A stretch of DNA of 64,000 nt from Flavobacteriales bacterium (GTDB lineage: Bacteria > Bacteroidota > Bacteroidia > Flavobacteriales_F > PHOS-HE28), in the NCBI GenBank assembly GCA_016705545.1, contig JADIYA010000001.1, positions 62,001 to 126,000 on the forward strand, written 5' to 3'. Of this stretch, positions 29,801-38,121 are shown piece by piece. How positions within the stretch are numbered: position 1 is the first letter of the stretch; every line of letters begins with the position of its first letter. Position numbers and translations under genes: made by a program. Below the pieces are notes generated by a model. It was not told where the DNA came from, ran no database searches, and worked only from the letters and a program-made list of their open reading frames with translations.

Positions 29801-30740
29801 GGTGGTGCCCATCGTGTACGATAAGCAGACCACGCAGAGCACTCTTGCCAACGATGGAGGCGGGCCCTTCAACTTCAAGGTGCGCAAGAACGTGATCTAT
29901 CGCGGGCGAGCCACCGTGACCAACGGCAGCTTCAGCTTCACATTCGTGGTGCCCAAGGACATCAACTATCAGTTCGGCAAAGGGCGCGTGGCGTGCTACG
30001 CGGAATCGCTCTCGGATAATGCCAGCGGCTACGACAACGATCCGATCGTGGGCGGTACCGCTACCGATGTCCCCTTGGACAACGACGGGCCTCGCATCGA
30101 GGTGTACCTGAACGATGAGCAATTCGTTCGCGGCGGCATCACCAACGAGACGCCCTTGCTCTTCTCGAAGATCTTCGACGAGAACGGCATCAACACCGTG
30201 GGCTCCAGCATCGGTCACGACCTGCTCGCCACGCTGGATGAGAACACCGAGCAGGCCATCGTGCTGAACGACCTGTACGAGTCCGATGTGGACACCTACA
30301 AGAGCGGTCAGGTACGTTACCGTTTCGGCAAGCTGGCTGACGGCCCCCACACCCTCACTGTGAAGGCTTGGGACACGCACAATAACAGCAGTGAGAAGAG
30401 CACTGAATTCGTGGTGGCCTCCAGCGCGGAGCTGGCCCTTGCGCACGTGCTCAACTATCCCAATCCCTTCACTACGCGCACCGAGTTCTACTTCGAGCAC
30501 AATCGCCCCTGCAACACGCTCGAGGCCCAGGTCCAGGTGTTCACCGTGAGCGGACGATTGGTGAAGACCTTGAACCGCCGGCTCACCTGCGACGGTTTCC
30601 GCACCGAACCACTCGCTTGGGATGGGCGCGACGACTTCGGCGACAACCTCGGTCGCGGCGTGTACGTGTACCGCCTCAGCGTGGCGGCTCCCGATGGCGC
30701 CAAGGCCGAGCAATTCGAGAAGCTCGTGATCCTCCGCTAG
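26838..30740 (+). CDS. porU: Type IX secretion system sortase PorU
   Basis: The 1300-residue protein starts at the ATG 26838 with a signal peptide (LPLMITAFSAAIAQ). The catalytic C25 (gingipain-like) domain lies at about residues 560-930, with His807 in YIGHGGEVGWAHE and Cys841 in FMTATCEFSRWDD. PorU removes the C-terminal sorting domain of secreted proteins and attaches them to anionic lipopolysaccharide on the cell surface. The C-terminus (from about residue 1200) has the retained sorting-like Ig fold, with NYPNPFTTRTEF and a FlgD-like GRGVYVYRLSV. A TTG nine bases earlier could serve as start but is less likely. porV follows after 54 bases. Confidence 0.95.
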   Translation: MRTSSRIIALPLMITAFSAAIAQLDPWRTLEWKIPPTEGKTALAHPSPVLRSGEPDHERGGLPVHVEVLPLNRASRISGARVVDAEYDEVSQAELSAWPSLAVMGPEPDVHAQVRLLRKRPFLLVSVFPFRRNPATGAIERLMRYRYEWVEASGSDIGSRKMDYPDHSLMETGDWYRMTLAKDGVYRVTYDFLSSLGVNTSGLNSDRINVYGNNYGLLPFVNNVPVPTDLKAHAIEMVDGGDGVFGPGDYLLFQANGSLRWTLNGNLFNHTKHVYTDSASYFIGIDVEPPVRIASITSSTDAPTQTVTRFNDRQVIDRDLVNLIKSGRTWFGEAYDLVTTYTYGFDVPNLATDVPVTLEVCVAARTYSSGTVQNTSTFTLNSTNGFEGTLPVTSITNSPTGAVAKEACQTYTWTTAGNNLPITVTFNKFDPVSSAGWMNYLRLNCVRELRMSGDQMQFRSLASAGPGEISEFVIDQAQQAQRIWDITDPTNPMAVQYTTVGNQKTFRLPTESLREFIAFRDANYLTPTSIGRVLNQDLHATALPTDLVIVCHPAFLSQAQRLADRRMNEGLTVRVVTPQQVFNEFSGGLRDATAIKRYMRMLYDRAGDDAPELLPRYLLLFGDGSYNNISLSASNQNFIPSYQTADAIDFSRSYTSDDYFGLLDENEGEGTGDLVDIGVGRIIAHSTEQARQVVDKILGYDALRGIPSSGGSCGNDGDGGIADWRTHVLFVSDDQTGDGFEGVIHMDQSDSLARRVDREYPTLNVDKIYLDAYQQIATPGGQRYPQATIELRDKVQKGALVVNYIGHGGEVGWAHERLLDNTTILEWSNKDRLPVFMTATCEFSRWDDPGRTSAGEFVLLNPSGGGVALMTTTRLAYSSQNFRLANFFYDHIFQPLDSLNREARIGDAFLYTKFDIAFAQSTLRNHRNFSLLGDPSMRLAMPRKSIQITALTDTIGQQVDTLKALSVVRISGFVDDGNGQPMQDFNGVVVPIVYDKQTTQSTLANDGGGPFNFKVRKNVIYRGRATVTNGSFSFTFVVPKDINYQFGKGRVACYAESLSDNASGYDNDPIVGGTATDVPLDNDGPRIEVYLNDEQFVRGGITNETPLLFSKIFDENGINTVGSSIGHDLLATLDENTEQAIVLNDLYESDVDTYKSGQVRYRFGKLADGPHTLTVKAWDTHNNSSEKSTEFVVASSAELALAHVLNYPNPFTTRTEFYFEHNRPCNTLEAQVQVFTVSGRLVKTLNRRLTCDGFRTEPLAWDGRDDFGDNLGRGVYVYRLSVAAPDGAKAEQFEKLVILR

Positions 30741-30794
30741 TATCGCAACCGCCGGACCGCCAGTATATTCGCACCCCTTTCCACGACCCGAACG

Positions 30795-32084
30795 ATGACC
30801 CTTCGCCGCCTATCGCACCTGCCCCTGCTTGCACCGCTCCTTTTCATGGCGGTGCCGGGTATGGCTCAGAATAACGCCTGCGTGAACCAGATCAACGGTC
30901 GCGACTGCAAGGAAGGGAACATGAACACCATCACCACCGCGGTGCCGTTCTTGATGATCAGCGTAGACAGCCGCGCGGGCGGCATGGGCGATGCGGGAGT
31001 AGCGGTGTCGCCGGATGCGAACTCGATCCACTGGAACCCTTCGAAGCTGGCTTTTGCTGAGAAAGAGGGCGAATTCAGCATCAGCTACAGCCCTTGGCTG
31101 CGCAAGCTGGTGCCCGACATGAGCCTGGCCTACATCGCCGGATACAAGAAGCTGTCGAACGATCGAAGCGCCATCGGCGGCAGCCTTCGCTACTTCAATC
31201 TGGGCAGCATCACCTTCACGGACATCAACGGCAGCACCATCCGTGAATTCAAGCCGGCCGAATTCGCCATTGATGTGGCCTTCGCGCAGAAGTTCAGCGA
31301 CAACTTCAGCGGAGGCATCGCCATCCGCTACATCAACAGCAATCTCACTGGCGGAATCAGCGTGCAGGGTGCCAACAGCAAAGCGGGCCAGAGCGTGGCG
31401 GCCGATGTGAGCTTCTTCTACCAGAAGCCGGAACTGCAGATCGGCGAGAAGGACGCCACCTTCGCCTTCGGCCTTAATGTGAGCAACGTGGGCGCCAAGA
31501 TGAGCTACACCTCATCGGCCAATAAGGACTTCATCCCGATCAACCTTCGCTTGGGCCCGGCCTTCACCGTGAACCTCGACGAGTACAACAGCCTCACCGT
31601 GAACCTCGATGCCAATAAGCTCCTGGTGCCAACACCTCCGATCTACGACCCCAAGCAACGAGACCCCGCCACTGGCGAATTCCTCGTGGCGAGCGGTCGC
31701 AACCCGAACGTGGGTGTTGCTGAGGGCATCTTCGGCAGCTTCAGCGATGCGCCCGGATTCGGCGAATGGAACGCGGACAGCTCAGCTTTCACCGTGTATG
31801 AAGGCAGCAAGCGCCGCGAGGAGCTGCAGGAGATCAACCTTGCCGGCGGCCTCGAGTACTGGTACGACAAGCAGTTCGCCTTCCGTGCGGGCTACTTCCA
31901 CGAGCATTTCAACAAAGGCAACCGGCAGTACTTCACTGTGGGATTGGGCCTGCGCTACAGCAAGTTCGCCCTCGACATGAGCTACTTGATCGCCAACCAG
32001 CAACGCAGCCCGCTGGCCAACACGCTCCGCTTCACGCTGGGCTTCGTGTTCGATGGCAAGGGCTCCAAGAAGAAGGCCGGTTGA
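30795..32084 (+). CDS. porV: Type IX secretion system outer-membrane protein PorV
   Basis: The 429-residue protein has a signal peptide ending VPGMAQ and the PorV/LptO pattern: AVPFLMISVDSRAGGMGDAG, then VSPDANSIHWNPSKLAF, and a 14-strand barrel with FSGGIAIRYINSNL and a final strand LRFTLGFVF. PorV shuttles cargo from the SprA translocon to the attachment complex with PorU. A TATATTCG element at 30764-30771 resembles the -7 box with one mismatch, but the gene is probably also read from porU. The stop overlaps the ispF start. Confidence 0.95.
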   Translation: MTLRRLSHLPLLAPLLFMAVPGMAQNNACVNQINGRDCKEGNMNTITTAVPFLMISVDSRAGGMGDAGVAVSPDANSIHWNPSKLAFAEKEGEFSISYSPWLRKLVPDMSLAYIAGYKKLSNDRSAIGGSLRYFNLGSITFTDINGSTIREFKPAEFAIDVAFAQKFSDNFSGGIAIRYINSNLTGGISVQGANSKAGQSVAADVSFFYQKPELQIGEKDATFAFGLNVSNVGAKMSYTSSANKDFIPINLRLGPAFTVNLDEYNSLTVNLDANKLLVPTPPIYDPKQRDPATGEFLVASGRNPNVGVAEGIFGSFSDAPGFGEWNADSSAFTVYEGSKRREELQEINLAGGLEYWYDKQFAFRAGYFHEHFNKGNRQYFTVGLGLRYSKFALDMSYLIANQQRSPLANTLRFTLGFVFDGKGSKKKAG

Positions 32085-32596
32085 TGGCCCCATCGGGCAG
32101 CCTCCCCTATCGCATCGGCTTCGGTTACGACGCGCACCAACTGGTGGTCGGCCGAGAGCTTTGGCTGGGCGGAGTGCGGATCGATCATGAAAGCGGCCTC
32201 GATGGCCACAGCGATGCAGACGTGCTCTTGCATGCCTTGTGCGATGCTTTGCTCGGCGCCGTAGGCCTCGGCGACATCGGCCAGCATTTCCCCAACACCG
32301 ATGCTGCTTGGAAAGGGGCAGATAGCAAGCGCCTGCTCGAAGCCGTGGTGAAGCTCCTGCACGACAGAGGCTGGCGGGTGGGCAACGTGGACTGCACGCT
32401 GGTGATGGAGCGCCCGAAAGTGATGCCCCATGCCGCTGCGATGCGTGCCGCTATTGCGCCCTTGCTCCATGTTGCTGAAGATGCCGTGAGCATCAAGGCC
32501 ACCACCAACGAACGGATGGGTTTCGTGGGCCGTGAAGAAGGCGCCTGTGCCTATGCCGTGGCGATGGTGCACCGTTCGGAAGCGGTGAGCGGATAG
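32084..32596 (+). CDS. ispF: 2-C-methyl-D-erythritol 2,4-cyclodiphosphate synthase
   Basis: The 170-residue enzyme contains the metal-binding GFGYDAHQLV (Asp/His), the signature GLDGHSDADVLLHALCDALLGA and LGDIGQHFP, and the C-terminal ATTNERMGFVGREEG. IspF forms the cyclic diphosphate in the non-mevalonate isoprenoid pathway. The ATG at 32084 overlaps the porV stop (TGATG). A TTG one codon earlier is less likely. Confidence 0.96.
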   Translation: MAPSGSLPYRIGFGYDAHQLVVGRELWLGGVRIDHESGLDGHSDADVLLHALCDALLGAVGLGDIGQHFPNTDAAWKGADSKRLLEAVVKLLHDRGWRVGNVDCTLVMERPKVMPHAAAMRAAIAPLLHVAEDAVSIKATTNERMGFVGREEGACAYAVAMVHRSEAVSG

Positions 32597-32618
32597 TTTC
32601 GCCGCTCATTCATTCCCC

Positions 32619-33524
32619 ATGCGCATTCTCGTTACAGGATCGAACGGCCTGCTCGGTCAGAAACTCGTAGACGCCTTGCGCGACGATGCGGCCGTTGAGC
32701 TGTTCGCCACCGGGCGCGGACCGGACCGCACGCCCGATCCGCTCGGCAACCGCTACCATGCGGTTGATTACACCATCCGGTCCGATGTGGATCGCGTATT
32801 CGAAGCAACGCGTCCCGATGCGGTGATCCACGGCGCGGCCATGACCAATGTGGATGCCTGTGAGACCGATCCGGAAGGGTGCCGATTGCAGAACATCACC
32901 GCGACGGATCACCTGATCGAAGCGGCCAAGCGGCATGGCAGCCACTTCATCTTCCTGAGCACCGACTTCATCTTCGATGGGAAGAATGGCCCCTACCGCG
33001 AAGAGGATGCGCCGGCTCCGCTCAGTGTCTATGGACACAGCAAGCTGGAAGGCGAGCGCCTCGTGATGAACGCGGGGCTCGCGAAGTGGAGCATCGCGCG
33101 CACCATCATCGTGTTCGGCGTTGCCCCCGGTCTGAGCCGGAGCAACGTTATCCTCTGGGCGAAAGGCGCACTGGAGAAAGGCGAGCCGATCAAGGTGGTG
33201 GACGATCAATGGCGTATGCCAACCTTGGCTGAGGACCTCGCTGATGGCTGCATCCGCATCGCCAAACAAGGCGCCACCGGCATCTACCACCTGAGCGGCC
33301 CTGATGGCATGAGCATATTGGAACTCGTGCAGCGCGTGGGCGCCTACTTCAAGCTCGACACCTCCGTTGTGACACCGGTGAAAAGCGACACCTTGGGCCA
33401 ACCAGCCGCACGTCCGCCGAAGACCGGCTTCGTGATCGACAAGGCGCGGAACGTATTGGGCTGGAAGCCACGCAGCTTCGAGGAGGGACTCGCGGTGGTG
33501 GAAGCGCAGTTGGCGCTCGGTTAA
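32619..33524 (+). CDS. RmlD-like dTDP-4-dehydrorhamnose reductase family protein
   Basis: The 301-residue extended SDR protein has the nucleotide-binding GSNGLLGQK at residues 7-15, the RmlD-type GAAMTNVDACETD stretch, the catalytic STDFIFDG and YGHSKLEGE (Tyr-x-x-x-Lys) and a C-terminal GWKPRSFEEGL. RmlD reduces dTDP-4-dehydrorhamnose, but no rmlA, rmlB or rmlC is near. The substrate may therefore be another nucleotide sugar, or the rest of the pathway may be elsewhere. A TAGTTTCG -7-like element (32594-32601) lies just upstream. Confidence 0.85.
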   Translation: MRILVTGSNGLLGQKLVDALRDDAAVELFATGRGPDRTPDPLGNRYHAVDYTIRSDVDRVFEATRPDAVIHGAAMTNVDACETDPEGCRLQNITATDHLIEAAKRHGSHFIFLSTDFIFDGKNGPYREEDAPAPLSVYGHSKLEGERLVMNAGLAKWSIARTIIVFGVAPGLSRSNVILWAKGALEKGEPIKVVDDQWRMPTLAEDLADGCIRIAKQGATGIYHLSGPDGMSILELVQRVGAYFKLDTSVVTPVKSDTLGQPAARPPKTGFVIDKARNVLGWKPRSFEEGLAVVEAQLALG

Positions 33525-33629
33525 TTGTCGGCTCTCACGGGCTGGTCAAGGTCCATCCGGACAACGAAACGCCGGCAACGAACAACCTATCCGCAGGCCG
33601 ACTACTTTGGCCAACCTCAAACCCGTTGC

Positions 33630-35177
33630 ATGGCGATCGCACAAAAAGAAGCTTGGGGCTCCCGCGTCGGTTTGGTCCTGGCCATGGCCGGCAACGCCGT
33701 TGGCCTCGGCAACTTCCTGCGGTTCCCGGTGCAGGCCGTGCAGAACGGCGGCGGCGCATTCATCATCCCCTACCTCGTGTGCTTCCTGCTCATGGGCATT
33801 CCGTTGCTCTGGGTGGAATGGAGCATGGGCCGATTCGGCGGTCGCCATGGGCATCACAGCACGCCTTTCATCCTGCACCAGATGGATCCGAAGCGCGCCC
33901 TATGGAAGTACATCGGCGTGTTCGGCATATTCACCAACCTCGCGGTGGCCTCCTACTACTGCTACCTGGAAAGCTGGACGCTGAGCTACATCTGGCACAG
34001 CGTGGTGGGTACCTTCCAAGGGCAGAGCGCCGAAGAGGTGGCTTCCTTTTTCGGCAACTATGTGGATGTGAGCACCACCACCACGGGCATTCCCTATGAG
34101 GCCATCCTGTTCTGGGTGCTCTGCTTGGCGCTCAATACATGGATCCTCGCTCGCGGCTTGCAAGGCGGAGTGGAAAAGGTGGCCAAGGTGGGCATGCCCC
34201 TGCTGATCCTATTCGGAATCTTCCTAGCAGTGCGGGGCATCACGCTCCAGGCCGGTGAGCATGGCGCTGTGAACGATGGCACCCTCGGGTTGAATTTCCT
34301 CTGGACACCGGATTACAGCAGCATCTGGAGCGGCAAAGTCTGGCTCGCCGCCGCTGGGCAGATCTTCTTCACGCTCAGCGTGGGCATGGGATCGATCCAT
34401 TGTTACGCCAGCTATGTGCGCAAGAAGGACGATATCGCCCTGAACGCCATGAGCGCGGGCTGGATGAATGAGTTCGTGGAAGTCGTGCTCGGAGCTGCCA
34501 TCATCATCCCGATCAGCATCGGCTACCTCGGCATCGAGAAAGTGGTTGAACTGACCCAGACCGGTGGATTGGGCCTGGGCTTCCGAACGCTGCCCTACCT
34601 GTTCACGCAATGGGGCCCCGGGCTCGCAGCTGTGGCCGGCATCTGCTGGTTCGGACTGCTCTTCTTCGCAGGCATCACCTCATCACTCGCCATGGGCACG
34701 CCTGTGATGGGCTTCTTGAAGGACGAGTTCGGCTGGAAGCACAGGTCAGCCGCATGGTTCTTCGGCCTGCTCGTGCTGCTCCTCGGGCTGCCCTGCGTGA
34801 TCTGGTTCCAAGAGGGCGTGTTCGACGAGTACGACTACTGGGCAGGCACCGTGAGCCTAGTGGTGTTCGCGCTCTTCGAGATCATCCTCTTCGCATGGGT
34901 CTTCGGGATGGACAAGGGTTGGAAGGAGATCAACCACGGCGCCGATATCAAAGTGCCAGTCGCCTTCAGATTCATCATCAAGTTCGTTACACCGCTCTTC
35001 TTGGGCTTCGTCTTCTTCAAGTCGCTGCCTACCATCTGGGAGAACCTCACGAAGCCTGTTCCTTGGCAGGTTTGGGTGGGGCGTGCCATCCTGATCGCGC
35101 TCTTCCTCGCCATTGCGTGGTTCGTCCGCGTGGCCTACTTGAAACGCAAGGCACAACTTGACCGTGTGACCCCATGA
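33630..35177 (+). CDS. Sodium-dependent transporter, NSS (SLC6-like) family
   Basis: From the ATG at 33630 the protein is 515 residues with about 11-12 membrane helices. The N-terminal signature GSRVGLVLAMAGNAVGLGNF and RFPVQAVQNGGGAFIIPYL forms the unwound first helix that binds Na+ and substrate. It is a sodium symporter for amino acids or related amines in the inner membrane; substrate not predictable. It overlaps the downstream small gene by 4 bases (ATGA). Such a pair resembles the MetP-MetS methionine/alanine uptake system. Upstream in-frame codons (33525-33629) look non-coding. Confidence 0.92.
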   Translation: MAIAQKEAWGSRVGLVLAMAGNAVGLGNFLRFPVQAVQNGGGAFIIPYLVCFLLMGIPLLWVEWSMGRFGGRHGHHSTPFILHQMDPKRALWKYIGVFGIFTNLAVASYYCYLESWTLSYIWHSVVGTFQGQSAEEVASFFGNYVDVSTTTTGIPYEAILFWVLCLALNTWILARGLQGGVEKVAKVGMPLLILFGIFLAVRGITLQAGEHGAVNDGTLGLNFLWTPDYSSIWSGKVWLAAAGQIFFTLSVGMGSIHCYASYVRKKDDIALNAMSAGWMNEFVEVVLGAAIIIPISIGYLGIEKVVELTQTGGLGLGFRTLPYLFTQWGPGLAAVAGICWFGLLFFAGITSSLAMGTPVMGFLKDEFGWKHRSAAWFFGLLVLLLGLPCVIWFQEGVFDEYDYWAGTVSLVVFALFEIILFAWVFGMDKGWKEINHGADIKVPVAFRFIIKFVTPLFLGFVFFKSLPTIWENLTKPVPWQVWVGRAILIALFLAIAWFVRVAYLKRKAQLDRVTP

Positions 35178-35317
35178 ACACCGAAGCGCTCACCTTGATG
35201 CTGATCGCTGTCTGCAGCGTCACGGCCATCACAGTGTATTTCTTCTTCCGAGTGCTCACCGCTCCGCCCAAGCCCGAGCCGGATAACTACGCGGAGAACG
35301 ACGACGACCCGCGCTGA
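35174..35317 (+). CDS. Small single-span subunit of an NSS transporter (MetS-like)
   Basis: This 47-residue gene was found by reading the gap after the transporter. It begins MNTEALTLMLIAVCSVTAIT, has one membrane helix over about residues 5-25, and then a short cytosolic tail rich in Pro, Asp and Glu (PPKPEPDNYAENDDDPR). Its ATG overlaps the transporter stop as ATGA. Size, topology and position match the MetS family of NSS small subunits, which MetP-type transporters need for activity. Assignment rests on context and layout, not on a conserved motif. Confidence 0.75.
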   Translation: MNTEALTLMLIAVCSVTAITVYFFFRVLTAPPKPEPDNYAENDDDPR

Positions 35318-35327
35318 TGCCAATGTC

Positions 35328-36305
35328 ATGGCCTCCCCTCAAGATCGTGAGCAGGAGCGGCAGGAGTTCGCCAGCAGGCCCTTCAAGGAGCAACTGAAGG
35401 ATTTGCTGCACCTGCACAAGGCGGAGAGGCGCGGCAACGCTTTGATGATGGTGCTGCTCCTGATCGCAGCAGGCGCATTCTACTATTACCGCCTCTACTA
35501 CAAGCCCGACGCATCGGAGCTCGAGCCACTGCGCATTGAGATGGAAGCGTGGATGGCCGCACGTGATTCCGCGCGCAACGACCCTGATGCTGCGCCCGCC
35601 GAGTCATTCCCCTTCGACCCGAACACGATCAGCGTGGAGGATTGGCAGCGGCTCGGGCTCTCTCTGAAGCAAGCGGCATCCATCGACCGGTACCGCGCCA
35701 AGGGCGGCCGATTCCGCACGAAATCGGATGTGGCCCGGATGTACACGATCAAGCCCGAGGTCTATGAGCGCCTCAAGCCGTTCATCCTCCTTCCTGACAG
35801 TGCACCGAAGCGTGTTCGGTACCAGCCTCGCACCCTATGGCCCAAGCGCGATAGCACGAGGTCCGACCCACCCCGTCAGCGCGAATCGCCTCGACCATTC
35901 ACCAAGCTCGAAGTGAACAGCGCTGACACCAACGCACTGATCGCGCTCCCCGGCATCGGGCCGGCATTTGCACGCGGCATCACCAAATACCGCGAGAGCC
36001 TGGGCGGCTACCATTCCCTCGATCAACTCGCGGAAGTTTATGTGCTGAAGGACAAACCGGACGCTGTGGCACGGCTGAAAGAGCTGCTCGTGGTGGACAC
36101 GCTACTGATCCGGCGCATCCCGTTGAACACATGCACTGTGGAGGAGCTCGCCGCGCATCCCTACATCCGCTGGAAGCTGGCCAAACCCATCATCGCCTAC
36201 CGCCAGCATCACGGGCCGTTCGCGGAAGTGGCCGCGATCAAGGGCATGCAGCTGATCGACGAGGACCTCTACCGTAAACTTGCGCCCTACCTCAGCGTGG
36301 AGTGA
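35328..36305 (+). CDS. Membrane-anchored helix-hairpin-helix (ComEA-like) protein
   Basis: The 325-residue product has a basic, charged N-terminal tail, one membrane helix at about residues 38-55 (NALMMVLLLIAAGAFYYYRL) and three HhH motifs. The second is the clearest, KLEVNSADTNALIALPGIGPAF, shown here as KLEVNSADTNALIALPG plus IGPAF; the others are at about residues 100-150 and 265-320. HhH domains bind DNA without sequence specificity. ComEA-type proteins take part in DNA uptake, though Bacteroidota copies with several HhH units may have other roles. The apt start overlaps its stop. Confidence 0.85.
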   Translation: MASPQDREQERQEFASRPFKEQLKDLLHLHKAERRGNALMMVLLLIAAGAFYYYRLYYKPDASELEPLRIEMEAWMAARDSARNDPDAAPAESFPFDPNTISVEDWQRLGLSLKQAASIDRYRAKGGRFRTKSDVARMYTIKPEVYERLKPFILLPDSAPKRVRYQPRTLWPKRDSTRSDPPRQRESPRPFTKLEVNSADTNALIALPGIGPAFARGITKYRESLGGYHSLDQLAEVYVLKDKPDAVARLKELLVVDTLLIRRIPLNTCTVEELAAHPYIRWKLAKPIIAYRQHHGPFAEVAAIKGMQLIDEDLYRKLAPYLSVE

Positions 36306-36835
36306 GCGCCCTGCAGCAACGCCTCGAGGCCGCCATCCGCGCGGTGCCCGACTTCCCGAAGCCCGGGATCCTCTTCCGCGACATCACTCCTGTTCTCGAG
36401 GACCCCTTGCTCTGCCGGGCCATCACCGAAGGATTCCGTGAGCGCTTGCAGGACGTGCCCATCGATGCCATCGCGGGAATTGAGAGCCGTGGCTTCCTCT
36501 TCGGGATGCCACTGGCGCTCGCGCTAGGCGTGCCCTTCCTCACCGTGCGCAAGAAAGGAAAGCTGCCCTGGAGGACCGTAAGCCATAAATACGACCTGGA
36601 GTACGGCAGCGCGGAAGTGGAGATGCACATCGACAGCGTGAAGCCCGGCATGCGCGTACTGGTCCATGACGATCTGCTGGCAACAGGGGGCACCGCAACA
36701 GCTGCCGCTGAGTTGGTGCGCATGCAGGGCGGAACCTTGGCCGGCTTCTCCTTCCTGATCGAATTGAGCTTCCTGCACGGCATGCGCAAACTCGAATCAT
36801 ACAATACCAAGGTGGTTACCTTGCTCACCTACTGA
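36302..36835 (+). CDS. apt: Adenine phosphoribosyltransferase
   Basis: The 177-residue protein begins at a GTG (36302) that overlaps the previous stop; no ATG lies early enough to keep the conserved N-terminus ([18 protein letters not shown]). The PRPP-binding motif is [20 protein letters not shown], and [10 protein letters not shown] and RKKGKLPW are typical of APRT. It makes AMP from adenine and PRPP in purine salvage. The acyl-CoA dehydrogenase gene starts 5 bases after its stop. Confidence 0.96.
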   Translation: MSALQQRLEAAIRAVPDFPKPGILFRDITPVLEDPLLCRAITEGFRERLQDVPIDAIAGIESRGFLFGMPLALALGVPFLTVRKKGKLPWRTVSHKYDLEYGSAEVEMHIDSVKPGMRVLVHDDLLATGGTATAAAELVRMQGGTLAGFSFLIELSFLHGMRKLESYNTKVVTLLTY

Positions 36836-36840
36836 CACCG

Positions 36841-37986
36841 ATGGAATTCGCCACTACCGAGAGCCAGACCATGATCGCACAAGCGGTGCGCGACCTGTGT
36901 GAGCGCGAGCTGCGCCCGAATCTGATGGACTGGGACGAGAGCCAGCACTTCCCGAAGGACCTCTTCCGGAACCACTTCGGCCCGGCAGGCATGCTGGGCG
37001 TGCTGGTGCCCGAGGAATACGGTGGCGCAGGCCTAGGCTACTTTGAGTACATCAGCACCATCGTGGAGGTCGCCAAGATCTGCGGCAGCGTGGGCCTGAG
37101 CGTGGCCGCGCACAACAGCCTCTGCACGGGCCACATCCTCTATTTCGCCAACGATGAGCAGAAGCGCCGCTGGCTGCCCAAGCTCGCCACCGGCGAGTGG
37201 ATCGGTGCTTGGGCGCTTACCGAGCCCAACACCGGCAGCGACGCCATGCGCATGAAGTGCACGGCTCGGAAAGAAGGCAGCGAATGGGTCCTCAACGGCA
37301 CCAAATGCTGGATCACCCACGGCATCAGCAGCGATGCTGTAGTCGTGATCGCACGCACCGGCGAACTGCTCGACAGCAAGGGCATGACCGCCTTCGTGGT
37401 GGAACGCGGGACACCTGGATTGAAAGCCGGCAAGAAGGAGAACAAGCTGGGCATGCGGGCCAGCGAGACCGCCGAAGTGATCTTCGAGGAGTGCCGCGTG
37501 CCCGAAGCGAACGTGCTCGGCAACGTGGGAGAAGGTTTTCAGCAAGCGATGAAAATCCTCGACGGTGGCCGCATCAGCATCGCGGCACTGAGTCTCGGCA
37601 TCGCGAAAGGAGCGTACGAGGCCAGCGTGAAATACGCCAAGGAGCGCGAGCAGTTCGGACAGCCCATCGCGAACTTCCAAGCCATCGCCTTCAAGCTCGC
37701 CGACATGGCCACGCGGATCGAGGCCGCAGAGCTGCTCACGCTGCAAGCCGCCGACCTCAAGAACCGCGGCAAAAAGATGACCAAGGAGAGCGCCATGGCG
37801 AAGTACTACGCCAGCGAGGTGGCCGTATGGGCCAGCAATGAGGCCGTGCAGATCCACGGCGGCTATGGCTACACCAAGGATTTCCCTGTAGAGAAATTCT
37901 ATCGCGACAGCAAGCTCTGCACAATTGGCGAGGGAACCAGCGAGATCCAGAAGCTGGTGATCAGCCGGCAGGTGCTGAAGGGCTGA
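36841..37986 (+). CDS. Acyl-CoA dehydrogenase (short/medium-chain type)
   Basis: The 381-residue flavoprotein has the full ACAD fold: an N-terminal helical domain, the FAD-binding beta domain with [20 protein letters not shown] and [13 protein letters not shown], and a C-terminal helical domain with [20 protein letters not shown]. The catalytic glutamate is in [13 protein letters not shown] (about residue 365), the butyryl/short-chain position. It oxidises acyl-CoA to enoyl-CoA in beta-oxidation. A 3-hydroxybutyryl-CoA dehydrogenase lies about 9 kb away. Confidence 0.95.
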   Translation: MEFATTESQTMIAQAVRDLCERELRPNLMDWDESQHFPKDLFRNHFGPAGMLGVLVPEEYGGAGLGYFEYISTIVEVAKICGSVGLSVAAHNSLCTGHILYFANDEQKRRWLPKLATGEWIGAWALTEPNTGSDAMRMKCTARKEGSEWVLNGTKCWITHGISSDAVVVIARTGELLDSKGMTAFVVERGTPGLKAGKKENKLGMRASETAEVIFEECRVPEANVLGNVGEGFQQAMKILDGGRISIAALSLGIAKGAYEASVKYAKEREQFGQPIANFQAIAFKLADMATRIEAAELLTLQAADLKNRGKKMTKESAMAKYYASEVAVWASNEAVQIHGGYGYTKDFPVEKFYRDSKLCTIGEGTSEIQKLVISRQVLKG

Positions 37987-38038
37987 GGGCATAAAACGCG
38001 TCGGGGCCTACAACGGTGCGGGTATCCCGCATTCACAA

Positions 38039-38069
38039 CTTGTGCAATCGTTTGGTGTTTTTATGTTTG
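38039..38069 (+). promoter_or_regulatory. Bacteroidota-type promoter of the CsgG-like gene
   Basis: A perfect -7 box TATGTTTG (38062-38069) lies exactly 19 bases after CTTG (38039-38042), three of four bases of the -33 consensus. The gene begins 53 bases downstream. The surrounding 130 bases are AT-richer than the genes, as expected for a promoter region. Confidence 0.72.
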
Positions 38070-38121
38070 GCATGACCCTTGGCAATGCCGATTTGAACCA
38101 ACAACCAAACCCTACCTCGTC

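Noticed and set aside
32619..33524. A dTDP-rhamnose biosynthesis cluster
   Set aside because: Only the RmlD-like gene is present; rmlA, rmlB and rmlC are absent from the neighbourhood.
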